Positions 26,835-34,762 of a stretch of DNA of 64,000 nt are shown here, in pieces (the first letter of the stretch is position 1; each line of letters opens with the position of its first letter). The DNA is from Chryseobacterium turcicum (GTDB lineage: Bacteria > Bacteroidota > Bacteroidia > Flavobacteriales > Weeksellaceae), in NCBI RefSeq assembly GCF_021010565.1, contig NZ_JAJNAY010000001.1:1530001-1594000 (forward strand), read 5' to 3'. Under the pieces are notes generated by a model. The model saw only the letters and a list, made by a program, of their open reading frames with translations. It was not told the DNA's origin and searched no databases. Both the position numbers and the translations under genes were made by a program.

Positions 26835-26879
26835 TTTTTCAAAAAAATACTCAAGTCTTTAATAATTGAGTAGAAAATA

Positions 26880-26918
26880 AAAACGTGACAGGCTTTTAAA
26901 AGCTGTCACGTTTTTTTA
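26880..26918. terminator. Bidirectional terminator between pafA and barstar
   Basis: AAACGTGACAG-CTTTT pairs with AAAAG-CTGTCACGTTT, with a T run on the plus strand and an A run upstream. It separates convergent transcripts. Confidence 0.9.
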
Positions 26919-26943
26919 TAGGAGTTTGTAAGAATATTAAGAT

Positions 26944-27264
26944 TTATTTTTCTTCAATTTCTTCATCCTCGCCTTCTTCGCCCTCATCTTCATATTGCTC
27001 GAGATAATAGGTGAATGTGAAATCTTCTACTTCATCTTCCGCATCTTCCAAAGTGGTCAGAAGGTCTTCAAATAGTTCAAGATGATCTACACTCATATTT
27101 ACAAATTCTAGATGAAGAGGCATTTCTAAATCCCCAGAAATTACATCTGAAAGCGCATCAAGATTATCTCCAAAATGTTCCGGAAGTTTTACCTTTTCTT
27201 TAAGTTGGGTATAAAAATCTTCGTAATCTCCGATTTCTGTAAAGTCGATGTATATTGTATTCAT
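26944..27264 (-). CDS. Barstar-type ribonuclease inhibitor
   Basis: 106 residues. LPEHFGDNLDALSD at 28-40 is the barnase-binding helix of barstar. Asp36 and Asp40 match barstar Asp35 and Asp39, the latter the key contact with the barnase active site; barstar Tyr29, Tyr30 and Trp38 are His30, Phe31 and Ser39 here. After the barstar fold there is an unusual acidic tail (EDEGEEGEDEEIEEK). No signal peptide, so it is cytoplasmic. A barnase-type RNase gene lies two genes upstream on the same strand, 91 bp beyond which the intervening protease gene ends. It presumably neutralises RNase that fails to leave the cell. Confidence 0.9.
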   Translation of the reverse strand: MNTIYIDFTEIGDYEDFYTQLKEKVKLPEHFGDNLDALSDVISGDLEMPLHLEFVNMSVDHLELFEDLLTTLEDAEDEVEDFTFTYYLEQYEDEGEEGEDEEIEEK

Positions 27265-27355
27265 AGTTTTGTTTAAATTTCTAATGTGCAAATGTAAGTG
27301 TTTTCAATGATAGACTATTGTGAGAAGTAAATCAATGAAGGTTATGGTTATTTAA

Positions 27356-27970
27356 TTAAAATTTCCAATTTTTAGTTTTTAAAAAATTTTTACACTTAGT
27401 ACAAAAGTCAGTTTCTTCATCGGTGTGGTTTTTACCCTCCGCATCTCTCATAAAACATGATCTTTCGGGACAATGTTTAAGACCTTGCGTATGACCAATT
27501 TCATGTATTGCAACTTTGAAAAACTGTTCGTTTTTATTGTTTTTGTTTAATCTGAAACTCGATGCAATACAAGATTTTCCGGGTTGAAACCCTAATCCCA
27601 TAACACCAAAATCTTTAATGGTACCTTTTGTTGTACTGATGTCTTTTGTCGTTAAACCTATTGTTACAAATCCATCTTTTGTATTTTTACTTAAATGTTT
27701 AATAATTGAATCTGCTCTGTAGCGGTTCCTATCTTTATAATAGGCTTTGTGGGGTAAATCGATTGCTTCGAGAATTTTTACATGTGGATAAACTTTTGTG
27801 ATTTCATGGGTGATAAACGTTGTCGTCTCAGAATTCATGTCCTTAAAAGGTTGAATCAGAATAGTAACTAATTTTTCCTTTTCTTTTTTAATGAGAGTAT
27901 CCTTCTTATCACTGCATGAGTAAGACCATAAAAACAGGATAACTAAAAATAAATGACTATTTCTTCTCAA
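27356..27970 (-). CDS. Archaemetzincin-type metalloprotease, lipoprotein
   Basis: 204 residues. The archaemetzincin signature is complete: His156-Glu157, His160, Gly163, His166, Cys167, Cys172, Met174 and the Cys190/Cys193 pair. The first three His bind the catalytic zinc, Glu157 is the base, and the four Cys form a second zinc site. The Met-to-CxxC spacing is 15 residues rather than the more usual 17. Unlike most archaemetzincins it begins with a lipoprotein signal ending at Cys19 (WSYSC), so it acts in the envelope. Its start overlaps the RNase gene's end by 14 bp, implying coupled translation. Confidence 0.9.
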   Translation of the reverse strand: MRRNSHLFLVILFLWSYSCSDKKDTLIKKEKEKLVTILIQPFKDMNSETTTFITHEITKVYPHVKILEAIDLPHKAYYKDRNRYRADSIIKHLSKNTKDGFVTIGLTTKDISTTKGTIKDFGVMGLGFQPGKSCIASSFRLNKNNKNEQFFKVAIHEIGHTQGLKHCPERSCFMRDAEGKNHTDEETDFCTKCKNFLKTKNWKF

Positions 27971-28463
27971 AACTCTTATAGTGATCTTTAGTTAAATACA
28001 CATCACCTTTTTTTGTGAAAATAATTCTGTCAGAATTTCTATTTCCACAGTTGTAGTTTACGTCTGCTTCAAAATATTTTTCATCTTTTGGAAGTTTCCC
28101 TTCACGGTTTCCAAAATAATCTCCACCGATTACTCTTCCGGGAAGAGTCTCGCAAAGATTTCCCTGAGAAGGATTCCAACCCAGCTTTTTAGCCTCATTT
28201 TTTGTGATGTAATAATCGGGAAGTTTGTGATTTTTCTTCACATAATTAATTACAGTAGTTTGTTCTGTGATAGAATAAATTTCACTGCTGTTTTCAATTG
28301 TATTTCCTTCTTTATAATCAGAACTATTTGATTTTTTGGATACTTTCTCGGTTTTAGAAGGTGCTTTTTTCTCTGCAATAAAATTATTGTAAATATACAT
28401 CACAGACATTCCAAAAAGGAGTCCGAGACAGGCAAAGAATAGCGATCGTATTTTAGAATTCAT
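27957..28463 (-). CDS. Barnase-type ribonuclease with N-terminal export signal
   Basis: 168 residues: a hydrophobic segment at 7-28 (signal or anchor), a Lys/Ser-rich linker to about 60, and a barnase domain to the end. HKLPDYYITKNEA, GGDYFGNREGKLP and FEADVNY match barnase almost residue for residue. Catalytic residues are Lys88, Glu132, Arg142, Arg146 and His161, with exactly the spacing of barnase 73/83/87/102. Two cysteines, Cys104 and Cys139, absent from barnase, could form a disulfide in an oxidising compartment. It cleaves single-stranded RNA. No T9SS sorting domain is present. Confidence 0.93.
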   Translation of the reverse strand: MNSKIRSLFFACLGLLFGMSVMYIYNNFIAEKKAPSKTEKVSKKSNSSDYKEGNTIENSSEIYSITEQTTVINYVKKNHKLPDYYITKNEAKKLGWNPSQGNLCETLPGRVIGGDYFGNREGKLPKDEKYFEADVNYNCGNRNSDRIIFTKKGDVYLTKDHYKSFEKK

Positions 28464-28472
28464 ATAATTTTA

Positions 28473-28544
28473 TTTACCAATTTATAAGGGTATCAATGTA
28501 ATAATTAATTGGTAAACTGTTACATTGATAAATTGTTACATTCA
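28473..28544. repeat. Family D word repeat (TTGGTAAACTG-TACATTG)
   Basis: The nadE-RNase spacer contains interleaved TTACCAAT/ATTGGTAA and TTACATTGAT words. A similar string is at 34655-34757. Short self-complementary stretches; significance unclear. Confidence 0.45.
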
Positions 28545-29336
28545 TTAATTCCTCCATTCTTCATTAATCTCACACACCGGAATTGGGTTGATTTTATGTT
28601 GCGCTGCTTTATTCATTCTGCTGAAAATTTTAAAAACTTCCAGATCTCTACCATTGTAATCGGCTTCAGTTTTTGTTCCCCATTCTTTTTGAATTTTTTC
28701 AAGTTCTGGGTAGGTTGCGCCAATCTGCATTTCGTCAGTTCTTTCTGCGTCCCAAAGTCCGTCTGTAGGGATGGCTTCCTGAATGTTTTTAACAAGATTT
28801 AAAGCTCTCGCTAATTCATAAACTTCAGTTTTGTAAAGATCAGCGATAGGAGAGACATCTACACCGCCGTCACCGTATTTGGTGTAAAAACCAATTCCGA
28901 AATCTTCTACTTTATTGCCGGTTCCGCAAACCAAAAGTCCGTTGATTTGCCCGTAATAATACAAAGTCAGCATTCTCAAACGTGATCTTGTATTCGCAAA
29001 AGCCAATTTCTCATTCGGAAATTCATCATCATGTACATCAAAAGTCTTGTATAATTCTTCAAAAGCTGGTGTTAGATTCACAGACATTGCTTCCACATTC
29101 GGAAATTTAGATTTTAGATCATTCATGTGTTCCCAAGCTCGGTTTACCTGATCTTCTTTTTGGCGAATTGGCATTTCGATTAACAAAGTTTTCAAACCTG
29201 TCATCGCTGCCAAAGTAGAAACTACTCCAGAATCTACACCACCCGAAACTCCTAAAATATAACCTTTAGCTCCCGATTTTTCGGCATAATCTTTCAGCCA
29301 TTCTACGATATGATCTATTACTTTTTGTGTCTGCAT
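28545..29336 (-). CDS. nadE: NH3-dependent NAD+ synthetase
   Basis: 263 residues, the short ammonia-using form without a glutaminase domain. It adenylates and amidates nicotinic acid adenine dinucleotide to NAD. GVSGGVDSG near residue 29 is the PP-loop; LVCGTGNKVEDFGIGFYTKYGDGGVDVSPIADL is broken by the usual substrate loop (here described by its key residues GTGNK, GFYTKYGDGG and DL). It lies 17 bp after an EF-hand/LRR gene in a minus-strand run. Confidence 0.94.
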   Translation of the reverse strand: MQTQKVIDHIVEWLKDYAEKSGAKGYILGVSGGVDSGVVSTLAAMTGLKTLLIEMPIRQKEDQVNRAWEHMNDLKSKFPNVEAMSVNLTPAFEELYKTFDVHDDEFPNEKLAFANTRSRLRMLTLYYYGQINGLLVCGTGNKVEDFGIGFYTKYGDGGVDVSPIADLYKTEVYELARALNLVKNIQEAIPTDGLWDAERTDEMQIGATYPELEKIQKEWGTKTEADYNGRDLEVFKIFSRMNKAAQHKINPIPVCEINEEWRN

Positions 29337-29353
29337 TGTATATTTTTTAGGGT

Positions 29354-30100
29354 TTAATTATTATGATTTCCTGCCGGAGGCGGAGGTGGAGGAAGAAGTT
29401 CTTTCTTTCTTATATATGGATTTACATCCACTATTTCTCCTTTAAAATCTTTAGATTTTATAATATCTATTTTTTTTGATCCATTTCCATAAGTTGTTAC
29501 AGAATATAGTTTGGGATTTTTAGAAATATCCAATTTTTTAATGTGGTTTCCATCTAATGTAAGCAATTTCAATTTAGGTAGATTTTGCACATTTAATATC
29601 AATAGATTATTATTACTGATATGAAGAGTTTCTAATTTTTGAAATTGATCTAAATTTATTTCAGAAATATTATTATCTGATAAATTAATATAATCAATGT
29701 TTGGACAGTTTTTTATGACAATATTTTTTAATTTATTTTTATAGATATAAATACTATTGAGATTAGGATTATTCTCAATTTCAAATGTTGTTAAATCACA
29801 ATTGTCGCATTTAACTACAGCCAAGGTTGGATGATTTTTTATTATAAGATTTTTTATTGGGAAATCTCCAAGCAATAGTTTTCTTGCCCTAAATAAATAC
29901 ACATCTTCATAAGATTCAATTTGTATTCCTTTAAGGTTTATTGTAGTAACAGAAGAGTATTCATTCTGATCTATACTTCCGTTTTTATTAATGTCATATC
30001 GCTCCAATATTACTTTTTCAAAATTTTTATCCTTAAATTGAATTTTTTGAGAGAAAAAAAATGAAGAAAAAAATATAAGTAAGGGTAATATTTTTTTCAT
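29354..30100 (-). CDS. Exported EF-hand and leucine-rich-repeat protein
   Basis: 248 residues. Signal peptide at 1-18 (FFFSQ). A canonical 12-residue EF-hand loop, DINKNGSIDQNE, lies near residue 36, with acidic or Asn ligands at 1, 3, 5, 9 and 12. At least seven short leucine-rich repeats follow (LNSIYIYKNKLKNI, IDYINLSDNNISEI, LETLHISNNNLL, LKLLTLDGNHIKKL). The tail is proline-rich (six Pro) and polar. A calcium-stabilised surface recognition protein is a fair inference. It is paralogous to the gene at 30634-31269. Confidence 0.8.
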   Translation of the reverse strand: MKKILPLLIFFSSFFFSQKIQFKDKNFEKVILERYDINKNGSIDQNEYSSVTTINLKGIQIESYEDVYLFRARKLLLGDFPIKNLIIKNHPTLAVVKCDNCDLTTFEIENNPNLNSIYIYKNKLKNIVIKNCPNIDYINLSDNNISEINLDQFQKLETLHISNNNLLILNVQNLPKLKLLTLDGNHIKKLDISKNPKLYSVTTYGNGSKKIDIIKSKDFKGEIVDVNPYIRKKELLPPPPPPAGNHNN

Positions 30101-30102
30101 AA

Positions 30103-30630
30103 TTAATAAGTGTAATTTTTGACATTTAGTTCGTACCAGAAACAAATTCCGTCTGGCTCGGTAAATTCTCCTGTTTTTTCAAATCCAAGTTTCGTTAAAA
30201 TATGATTAGAAGCCGTGTTTTCACAATGAGCATATGCATAAATTATTTCTGCCTTCAAATCATTAAAACCATAATCCAAAGATGCTTTTCCCGATTCTGT
30301 AGCATAACCTTTTCCCCATGTTTCAGGTAAAAAACGGTAACCAAGTTCGTAGAAATTTTGATATCCGTTTACTTCTGAAGTATTGAGTTTTAATCCGCTC
30401 CAGCCGATAAGAAGTTCGCTTTCTTTTTCGATAACGGCAAGTCTTCCCAAGCCATTGTCTTCATATTGCTTCATAATCATTTTTACCACTTCTTTCGATT
30501 CTTCGGCTTTTGAAAGTGGTGGCATTCCTACATATTTCATCACTTCAGGATTAGAGTCGAGAAGAAATAGCCGTTCAAAATCTGTTTCTTCAAATTTTCT
30601 TAAAATCAGTCTTTTTGTTTCTAAATGCAT
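30103..30630 (-). CDS. GNAT-family N-acetyltransferase (RimJ/RimL-like)
   Basis: 175 residues. Family layout: ETKRLILRKFEETDFE at the start, LGYRFLPETWGKGYATE as the acetyl-CoA-binding region (WGKGYA), and NTASNHILTKLGFEKTGEF at the C-terminus. RimJ/RimL-type enzymes acetylate N-termini or small amines; the substrate here is unknown. It is inserted between two EF-hand/LRR genes with gaps of 2-3 bp, so it is certainly co-transcribed. Confidence 0.9.
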   Translation of the reverse strand: MHLETKRLILRKFEETDFERLFLLDSNPEVMKYVGMPPLSKAEESKEVVKMIMKQYEDNGLGRLAVIEKESELLIGWSGLKLNTSEVNGYQNFYELGYRFLPETWGKGYATESGKASLDYGFNDLKAEIIYAYAHCENTASNHILTKLGFEKTGEFTEPDGICFWYELNVKNYTY

Positions 30631-30633
30631 ATT

Positions 30634-31269
30634 TTAATTTTTTTCAAATCCTAAAATTGTTGCGTTTTTCGTACTTTTTTTGATGTCAGTTTCTTTCAAT
30701 GGGTTTCCTATAATATTCAAAATTTGTAAGTTTAAATTTTTAGAAATATCAAGTTTTTGAATCTGATTATGCTCAATATTTAATCTTCTTAAATAGTTGA
30801 GTGTACTTACATCAATCGTCTTTAATTGATTTAAAGATATAGTTAATTGATCAATTTTCGGTGTAGATTTCAGCGAAATATTTGTCATCCGATTATTGTC
30901 AAGATAAAGAGAAGTTAACGCATCAAGATTTTCTGTTGAAAAAATTTGTGTTTCGCAATAAGCACATGAAAAAAGCTCCAATTTATTTAGTTTTATGAGC
31001 GAAATTTTTGAGATTGTATTTTTATCAAGAACAATCATTTTCGCATTTTTAAAATAAACCAAATCATCAGCGGAGGTAATACCTTTATTGACAAGGAAAA
31101 GATTTTCTGTTTTTTCAGCTTCCTCGTGATTGATAAAACCATCTTTGTTGAGATCAAAATTTTCTATAACAGCTTTTTCAAATTTTTTATCTTTAAAAAC
31201 CAAATTTTGGCAACTGAAAAAATGAATTGCAGAAATCATTAAAAGTAAAGTAATTATTTTACATTTCAT
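30634..31269 (-). CDS. EF-hand and leucine-rich-repeat lipoprotein
   Basis: 211 residues. Lipoprotein signal ending at Cys20 (HFFSC). EF-hand loop DLNKDGFINHEE near residue 40. About six LRRs follow (LTSLYLDNNRMTNI, IDQLTISLNQLKTI, LRRLNIEHNQIQKL, LQILNIIGNPLKE). It shares plan and wording with the gene at 29354-30100 but is lipid-anchored rather than soluble. First gene of the run that ends at barstar; divergent from gldB with a 55-bp spacer. Confidence 0.82.
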   Translation of the reverse strand: MKCKIITLLLMISAIHFFSCQNLVFKDKKFEKAVIENFDLNKDGFINHEEAEKTENLFLVNKGITSADDLVYFKNAKMIVLDKNTISKISLIKLNKLELFSCAYCETQIFSTENLDALTSLYLDNNRMTNISLKSTPKIDQLTISLNQLKTIDVSTLNYLRRLNIEHNQIQKLDISKNLNLQILNIIGNPLKETDIKKSTKNATILGFEKN

Positions 31270-31324
31270 CCTTAAGTTGTGTTTAATTCATTATTTTTGT
31301 AATCTTTAATTTCATGTAAAAATA

Positions 31325-32311
31325 ATGAAGATTTTTAGAATTGCAGCACTTTCATGCCTTTTAGTTTTAGCACTGAACTCTTGTAAAAAAGAGCAGGAGA
31401 CCGATTGGAAAGTAGAAATAAAAAATCCTGCCGAGAAGGTAGAAGTTACCGATATTTCAAAAGAATTGTACGATGTAAATGTTCCTTTGGGTCAGTTTAA
31501 AGCTAAGTTTCCATGGTTTCAGGGAACGGTTTCTGATGCCGACTTTGCCAAAAACAGAGTGAACCCTGATGAAGTGAAGATTTATAAAGAAGCAATTTCA
31601 AAAATAGATCAGGCAAAGCTTCAAAAAGAACTTCAGGATTTGTTTTCGCACATCAAGTATTATTTTCCAGAGTTTAAAACACCGAAAGTATATCTGTTTT
31701 CATCAACATTACAGATGATTCAGGATCCTATATTTTTTGATGATAAAACCAATTTTCTATTTATTGATGTGAGCGGTTTTATGGGAAATAATAATCCGAA
31801 TTATAAAGGATTGGAAAATTATTTTCAAAAATCTATGAATCCGAATAATATTGTTCCTAAAGTTTCACGAATATTTGCAGAACAGGTTGTTCCTTTTTCT
31901 CCCGATCATCAAAAATTTATTGATCTTTTGGTGTATAACGGAAAAATAATGTTGCTTCAGGATGCTTTTCTTCCTGAAACGCCGGATTATCTGAAAATGG
32001 ATTACGACAAAAAGCAATACGACTGGTCTGTGGCTAATCAAGCCAATGTTTATAATTATTTTGTTGAACAGAATTTGATTTTTGGAGATGATCACCGTTT
32101 GGTAGACCGTTTCATTAATCCTGGACCATTTTCAAAGTTTTATACAGAAATTGATAACGAATCTTCTCCCATGGTTGGTGTTTACATCGGATGGCAGATT
32201 TGTAAAGAATATCTAAAGAAAAATCCTGAAACTAAACTGATTGACTTCCTTAAAATGGATGCCACAGAAATCTTTAATAAAGCAGGATACAAACCAAAAT
32301 TAGAAGAATAA
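31325..32311 (+). CDS. gldB: Gliding motility lipoprotein GldB
   Basis: 328 residues with a lipobox (LNSC) after the signal peptide. The mature part (VPLGQFKAKFPWFQG, FSHIKYYFPEFKTPKVYLF, MVGVYIGWQICKEYL) is the GldB family, essential for gliding and associated with T9SS function in Flavobacterium johnsoniae. Many Chryseobacterium-type organisms keep it without visible gliding. gldC follows after 84 bp, the conserved pair. A TATTTTTG -7 box is at 31292-31299. Confidence 0.93.
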   Translation: MKIFRIAALSCLLVLALNSCKKEQETDWKVEIKNPAEKVEVTDISKELYDVNVPLGQFKAKFPWFQGTVSDADFAKNRVNPDEVKIYKEAISKIDQAKLQKELQDLFSHIKYYFPEFKTPKVYLFSSTLQMIQDPIFFDDKTNFLFIDVSGFMGNNNPNYKGLENYFQKSMNPNNIVPKVSRIFAEQVVPFSPDHQKFIDLLVYNGKIMLLQDAFLPETPDYLKMDYDKKQYDWSVANQANVYNYFVEQNLIFGDDHRLVDRFINPGPFSKFYTEIDNESSPMVGVYIGWQICKEYLKKNPETKLIDFLKMDATEIFNKAGYKPKLEE

Positions 32312-32395
32312 TAAAGCTGGATGTTTGATGATGGAAGCTGGAAGAACGCTCAATCATTAAACTTCACAAAATAACATATTTAGAAAAATAGAAAA

Positions 32396-32722
32396 ATGAG
32401 AAAGACTCAAATAACGATAGATGTAGAGCTGGATGAAAATCATATTCCTGAAAAAATGACATGGAATGCTCAGGATGGAGGAGTTGAAAAAGAAGAAACA
32501 AAAGCAGTAATGATTTCTGTTTGGGACGAAAAAAAATCTGAAGCTTTAAGAATCGACCTTTGGACAAAAGAAATGCCCGTTGACCAAATGAAAATGTTTA
32601 TGCATCAGATTTTGGTTTCTATGGGAAGTACGTATCAAAGAGCTACAGGTGAAGATGATGTAGCAGCCTGGATTGAAGAAATCGCAGAAGAATTTGCGGT
32701 AAAATCGGCAATAAAAATGTAG
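32396..32722 (+). CDS. gldC: Gliding motility protein GldC
   Basis: 108 residues, no signal peptide. TQITIDVELDENHIPEKM and ATGEDDVAAWIEEIAEEF are the GldC signatures. In F. johnsoniae loss of GldC weakens rather than abolishes gliding; its molecular role is unclear. Partner of gldB. Confidence 0.93.
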   Translation: MRKTQITIDVELDENHIPEKMTWNAQDGGVEKEETKAVMISVWDEKKSEALRIDLWTKEMPVDQMKMFMHQILVSMGSTYQRATGEDDVAAWIEEIAEEFAVKSAIKM

Positions 32723-32724
32723 AA

Positions 32725-32845
32725 AGCGTTTGGCTTTTGGCAAATGGCAATTAGCTTTTTGGCAAAGGTTAAAACAAATTATAAACATAATTTTGGCAGT
32801 TAGCTCAAAAGCTAGTAGCCAAAAGCAATAAGCTAAAAGCAAAAA
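32725..32845. repeat. Short inverted word repeats (TTGGCTTTTGGC)
   Basis: The gldC-to-PLP-enzyme spacer has TTTGGCTTTTGGC and TAGCTTTTTGGC facing GCCAAAAGC and AATAAGCTAAAAGC. It also holds TAATTTTG (32788-32795), a -7 match for the next gene. Low-complexity self-complementary spacer, not a gene. Confidence 0.4.
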
Positions 32846-32848
32846 ACA

Positions 32849-33988
32849 ATGAATTTCAATACAAAAGTTATACACGGTGGGCAACATCACGAATCTGCTA
32901 CAGGTTCTGTAAATGTTCCTGTATTTTTAACATCAACATTTGCACAAAAAAGTCCTGGCGTACACTCAGGATACGAATATTCTAGAGCAGCAAACCCTAC
33001 AAGACAGGCTTTAGAAGATTCTTTGGCAAGCATTGAAAACGGAGCGAGAGGTTTAGCTTTCGGTTCTGGTTTGGCAGCTATCGACTGTGTTTTAAAGTTA
33101 CTAAATCCTGGTGATGAGGTAATTGCAGTTGATGATTTATATGGTGGAACGTACAGAATGTTTACCAGACTTTTCGAAAAATATCAATTAAAATTTACGT
33201 TCGTGAATTTTGATGATGCTTCAAAAATTGCAGACATTATTACAGATAATACCAAATTAATCTGGATAGAAACTCCTACAAATCCATTAATGAAGTTGGT
33301 GGATATTAAGGCGGTGGTAGAAATTGCAAAAGGAAAAGATATTTTGGTTGCTGTTGATAACACATTTGCAACACCATATTTGCAAAGACCCATCGATATG
33401 GGAGCTGATATTGTGATGCACTCAGCGACAAAATATTTAGGAGGTCACTCTGATGTTATCGCGGGAGCTTTAATTGCTAAAGATGTTGAATTAGGTGAAA
33501 AACTTCACTTTATTCAGTTTGCGAGCGGTGGAATTTTAGGGCCTCACGATTCTTATTTGGTATTGAGAGGAATTAAAACTTTGGCATTAAGAGTTCAAAG
33601 ACATTCTGAAAACGGAATGGCAGTCGCAAAATATCTAGAATCTCATCCTGCAGTTGCACAAGTAATTTACCCAGGATTAGAGTCTCACCCGCAATATGAA
33701 TTGGCAAAAGCTCAGATGAAAGATTTTGGTGGAATGGTTTCTTTCACATTTAAATCTGGTAAAAAAGAAGATGCTATCAAATTCTTAGAAAAAGTAAGAG
33801 TTTTCACATTGGCAGAATCTTTGGGTGGTGTAGAATCTCTGGCAAATCACCCTGCTTTGATGACTCACGCTTCTATTCCGGCTGAAAAACGTGCAGAATT
33901 GGGTATTACCGATGATTTGGTTCGTTTAAGCGTTGGAATTGAGGATGCAGAAGATCTTATCGCAGATTTAGAGAAAGCTTTTTCTTAA
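32849..33988 (+). CDS. Cystathionine gamma-synthase/lyase family enzyme
   Basis: 379 residues, full-length PLP enzyme of the Cys/Met metabolism family. YEYSRAANPTRQALE binds phosphate, FGSGLAAID stacks on PLP, VDNTFATPYLQRP is the cofactor Asp region, and SATKYLGGHSD carries the Schiff-base Lys. LAESLGGVESLANHPALMTHASIP and LSVGIED complete the signature. Sequence alone does not separate synthase (MetB) from lyase (MetC/MccB) activity. Confidence 0.92.
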   Translation: MNFNTKVIHGGQHHESATGSVNVPVFLTSTFAQKSPGVHSGYEYSRAANPTRQALEDSLASIENGARGLAFGSGLAAIDCVLKLLNPGDEVIAVDDLYGGTYRMFTRLFEKYQLKFTFVNFDDASKIADIITDNTKLIWIETPTNPLMKLVDIKAVVEIAKGKDILVAVDNTFATPYLQRPIDMGADIVMHSATKYLGGHSDVIAGALIAKDVELGEKLHFIQFASGGILGPHDSYLVLRGIKTLALRVQRHSENGMAVAKYLESHPAVAQVIYPGLESHPQYELAKAQMKDFGGMVSFTFKSGKKEDAIKFLEKVRVFTLAESLGGVESLANHPALMTHASIPAEKRAELGITDDLVRLSVGIEDAEDLIADLEKAFS

Positions 33989-34000
33989 AAGTATAAATTG

Positions 34001-34029
34001 AGCATCCGTTTTTATAGCGGATGTTTATT
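34001..34029 (+). terminator. Terminator after the PLP enzyme
   Basis: CATCCG and CGGATG with a nine-base loop, followed by TTTATTT. Confidence 0.7.
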
Positions 34030-34059
34030 TATCTGCAGTTTGGCATGACGTGTTTTTCA

Positions 34060-34136
34060 CCACAAAGTGCACAAAGAATTTCACAATGAGCACAATGCTC
34101 TGTGAACTTAGTGTAAAGCCTTTGTGCACTTTGTGG
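34060..34136. repeat. Short family A-like inverted repeat
   Basis: Perfect 17-bp ends: CCACAAAGTGCACAAAG and its complement at 34120-34136, with a second inner hairpin (GAGCACAATGCTC). A short version of the longer elements at 2764 and 10790. It occupies most of the 186-bp gap before the acetyltransferase gene. Confidence 0.75.
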
Positions 34137-34202
34137 TAAAAGAATATATGAGACAAATGATTTCTCGTCGGCAACCATTTTATTATTAACTTAATTATCG
34201 AC

Positions 34203-34649
34203 ATGAAAAATACCAGAAAAGCAACGATTCAAGATGTACAACAGTTAGCTGAATTGTTTGATCAGTACAGAGTTTTTTATCATAAAGATTCTGATATTCA
34301 TGCTGCTGAAAGTTTTTTAAAAGAGAGAATTGAAAACGGTGATTCTGAAATTTTTGTCGCTGAAAGTGAAGGTCAGTTAGTTGGCTTTGTTCAATTATAT
34401 CCGTTATTTTCTTCTACAAGAATGAAACGTTATTGGTTGTTGAATGATTTGTATGTCAACGAAAATTATCGTGGAAAAGGCTTTTCAAAAGAATTGATTG
34501 AAGAAGCGAAACAACTGGCGACATCCACAAATGCTTCCGGAATTTTATTGGAAACCGGAAAATCCAACGACATCGGAAACAAACTTTACCCAAGTTGCGG
34601 ATTTGAAATTTATGATGAAGTGAATTTCTATGAATGGAAGATTTTATAA
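34203..34649 (+). CDS. GNAT-family N-acetyltransferase
   Basis: 148 residues, single GNAT domain. LNDLYVNENYRGKGFSKELIEEA is the acetyl-CoA site (R-G-K-G) and GILLETGKSNDIGNKLY follows. Short, soluble and without a recognisable substrate signature. Stand-alone gene. Confidence 0.88.
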   Translation: MKNTRKATIQDVQQLAELFDQYRVFYHKDSDIHAAESFLKERIENGDSEIFVAESEGQLVGFVQLYPLFSSTRMKRYWLLNDLYVNENYRGKGFSKELIEEAKQLATSTNASGILLETGKSNDIGNKLYPSCGFEIYDEVNFYEWKIL

Positions 34650-34762
34650 TCTAACAATTTACCAATATAAGAGTTTACCAATTTTTTAATTGTTACATTG
34701 GTAAACTGATACATTGCTACATTAATTTTACTCATTACCAATTACTTATTACTCATATTAAT

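Noticed and set aside
27957..28463. RNase as the toxin domain of a polymorphic or T9SS-delivered toxin
   Set aside because: The protein is short, has only a simple export signal and linker before the RNase domain, and lacks a T9SS sorting domain or Rhs/PAAR parts.
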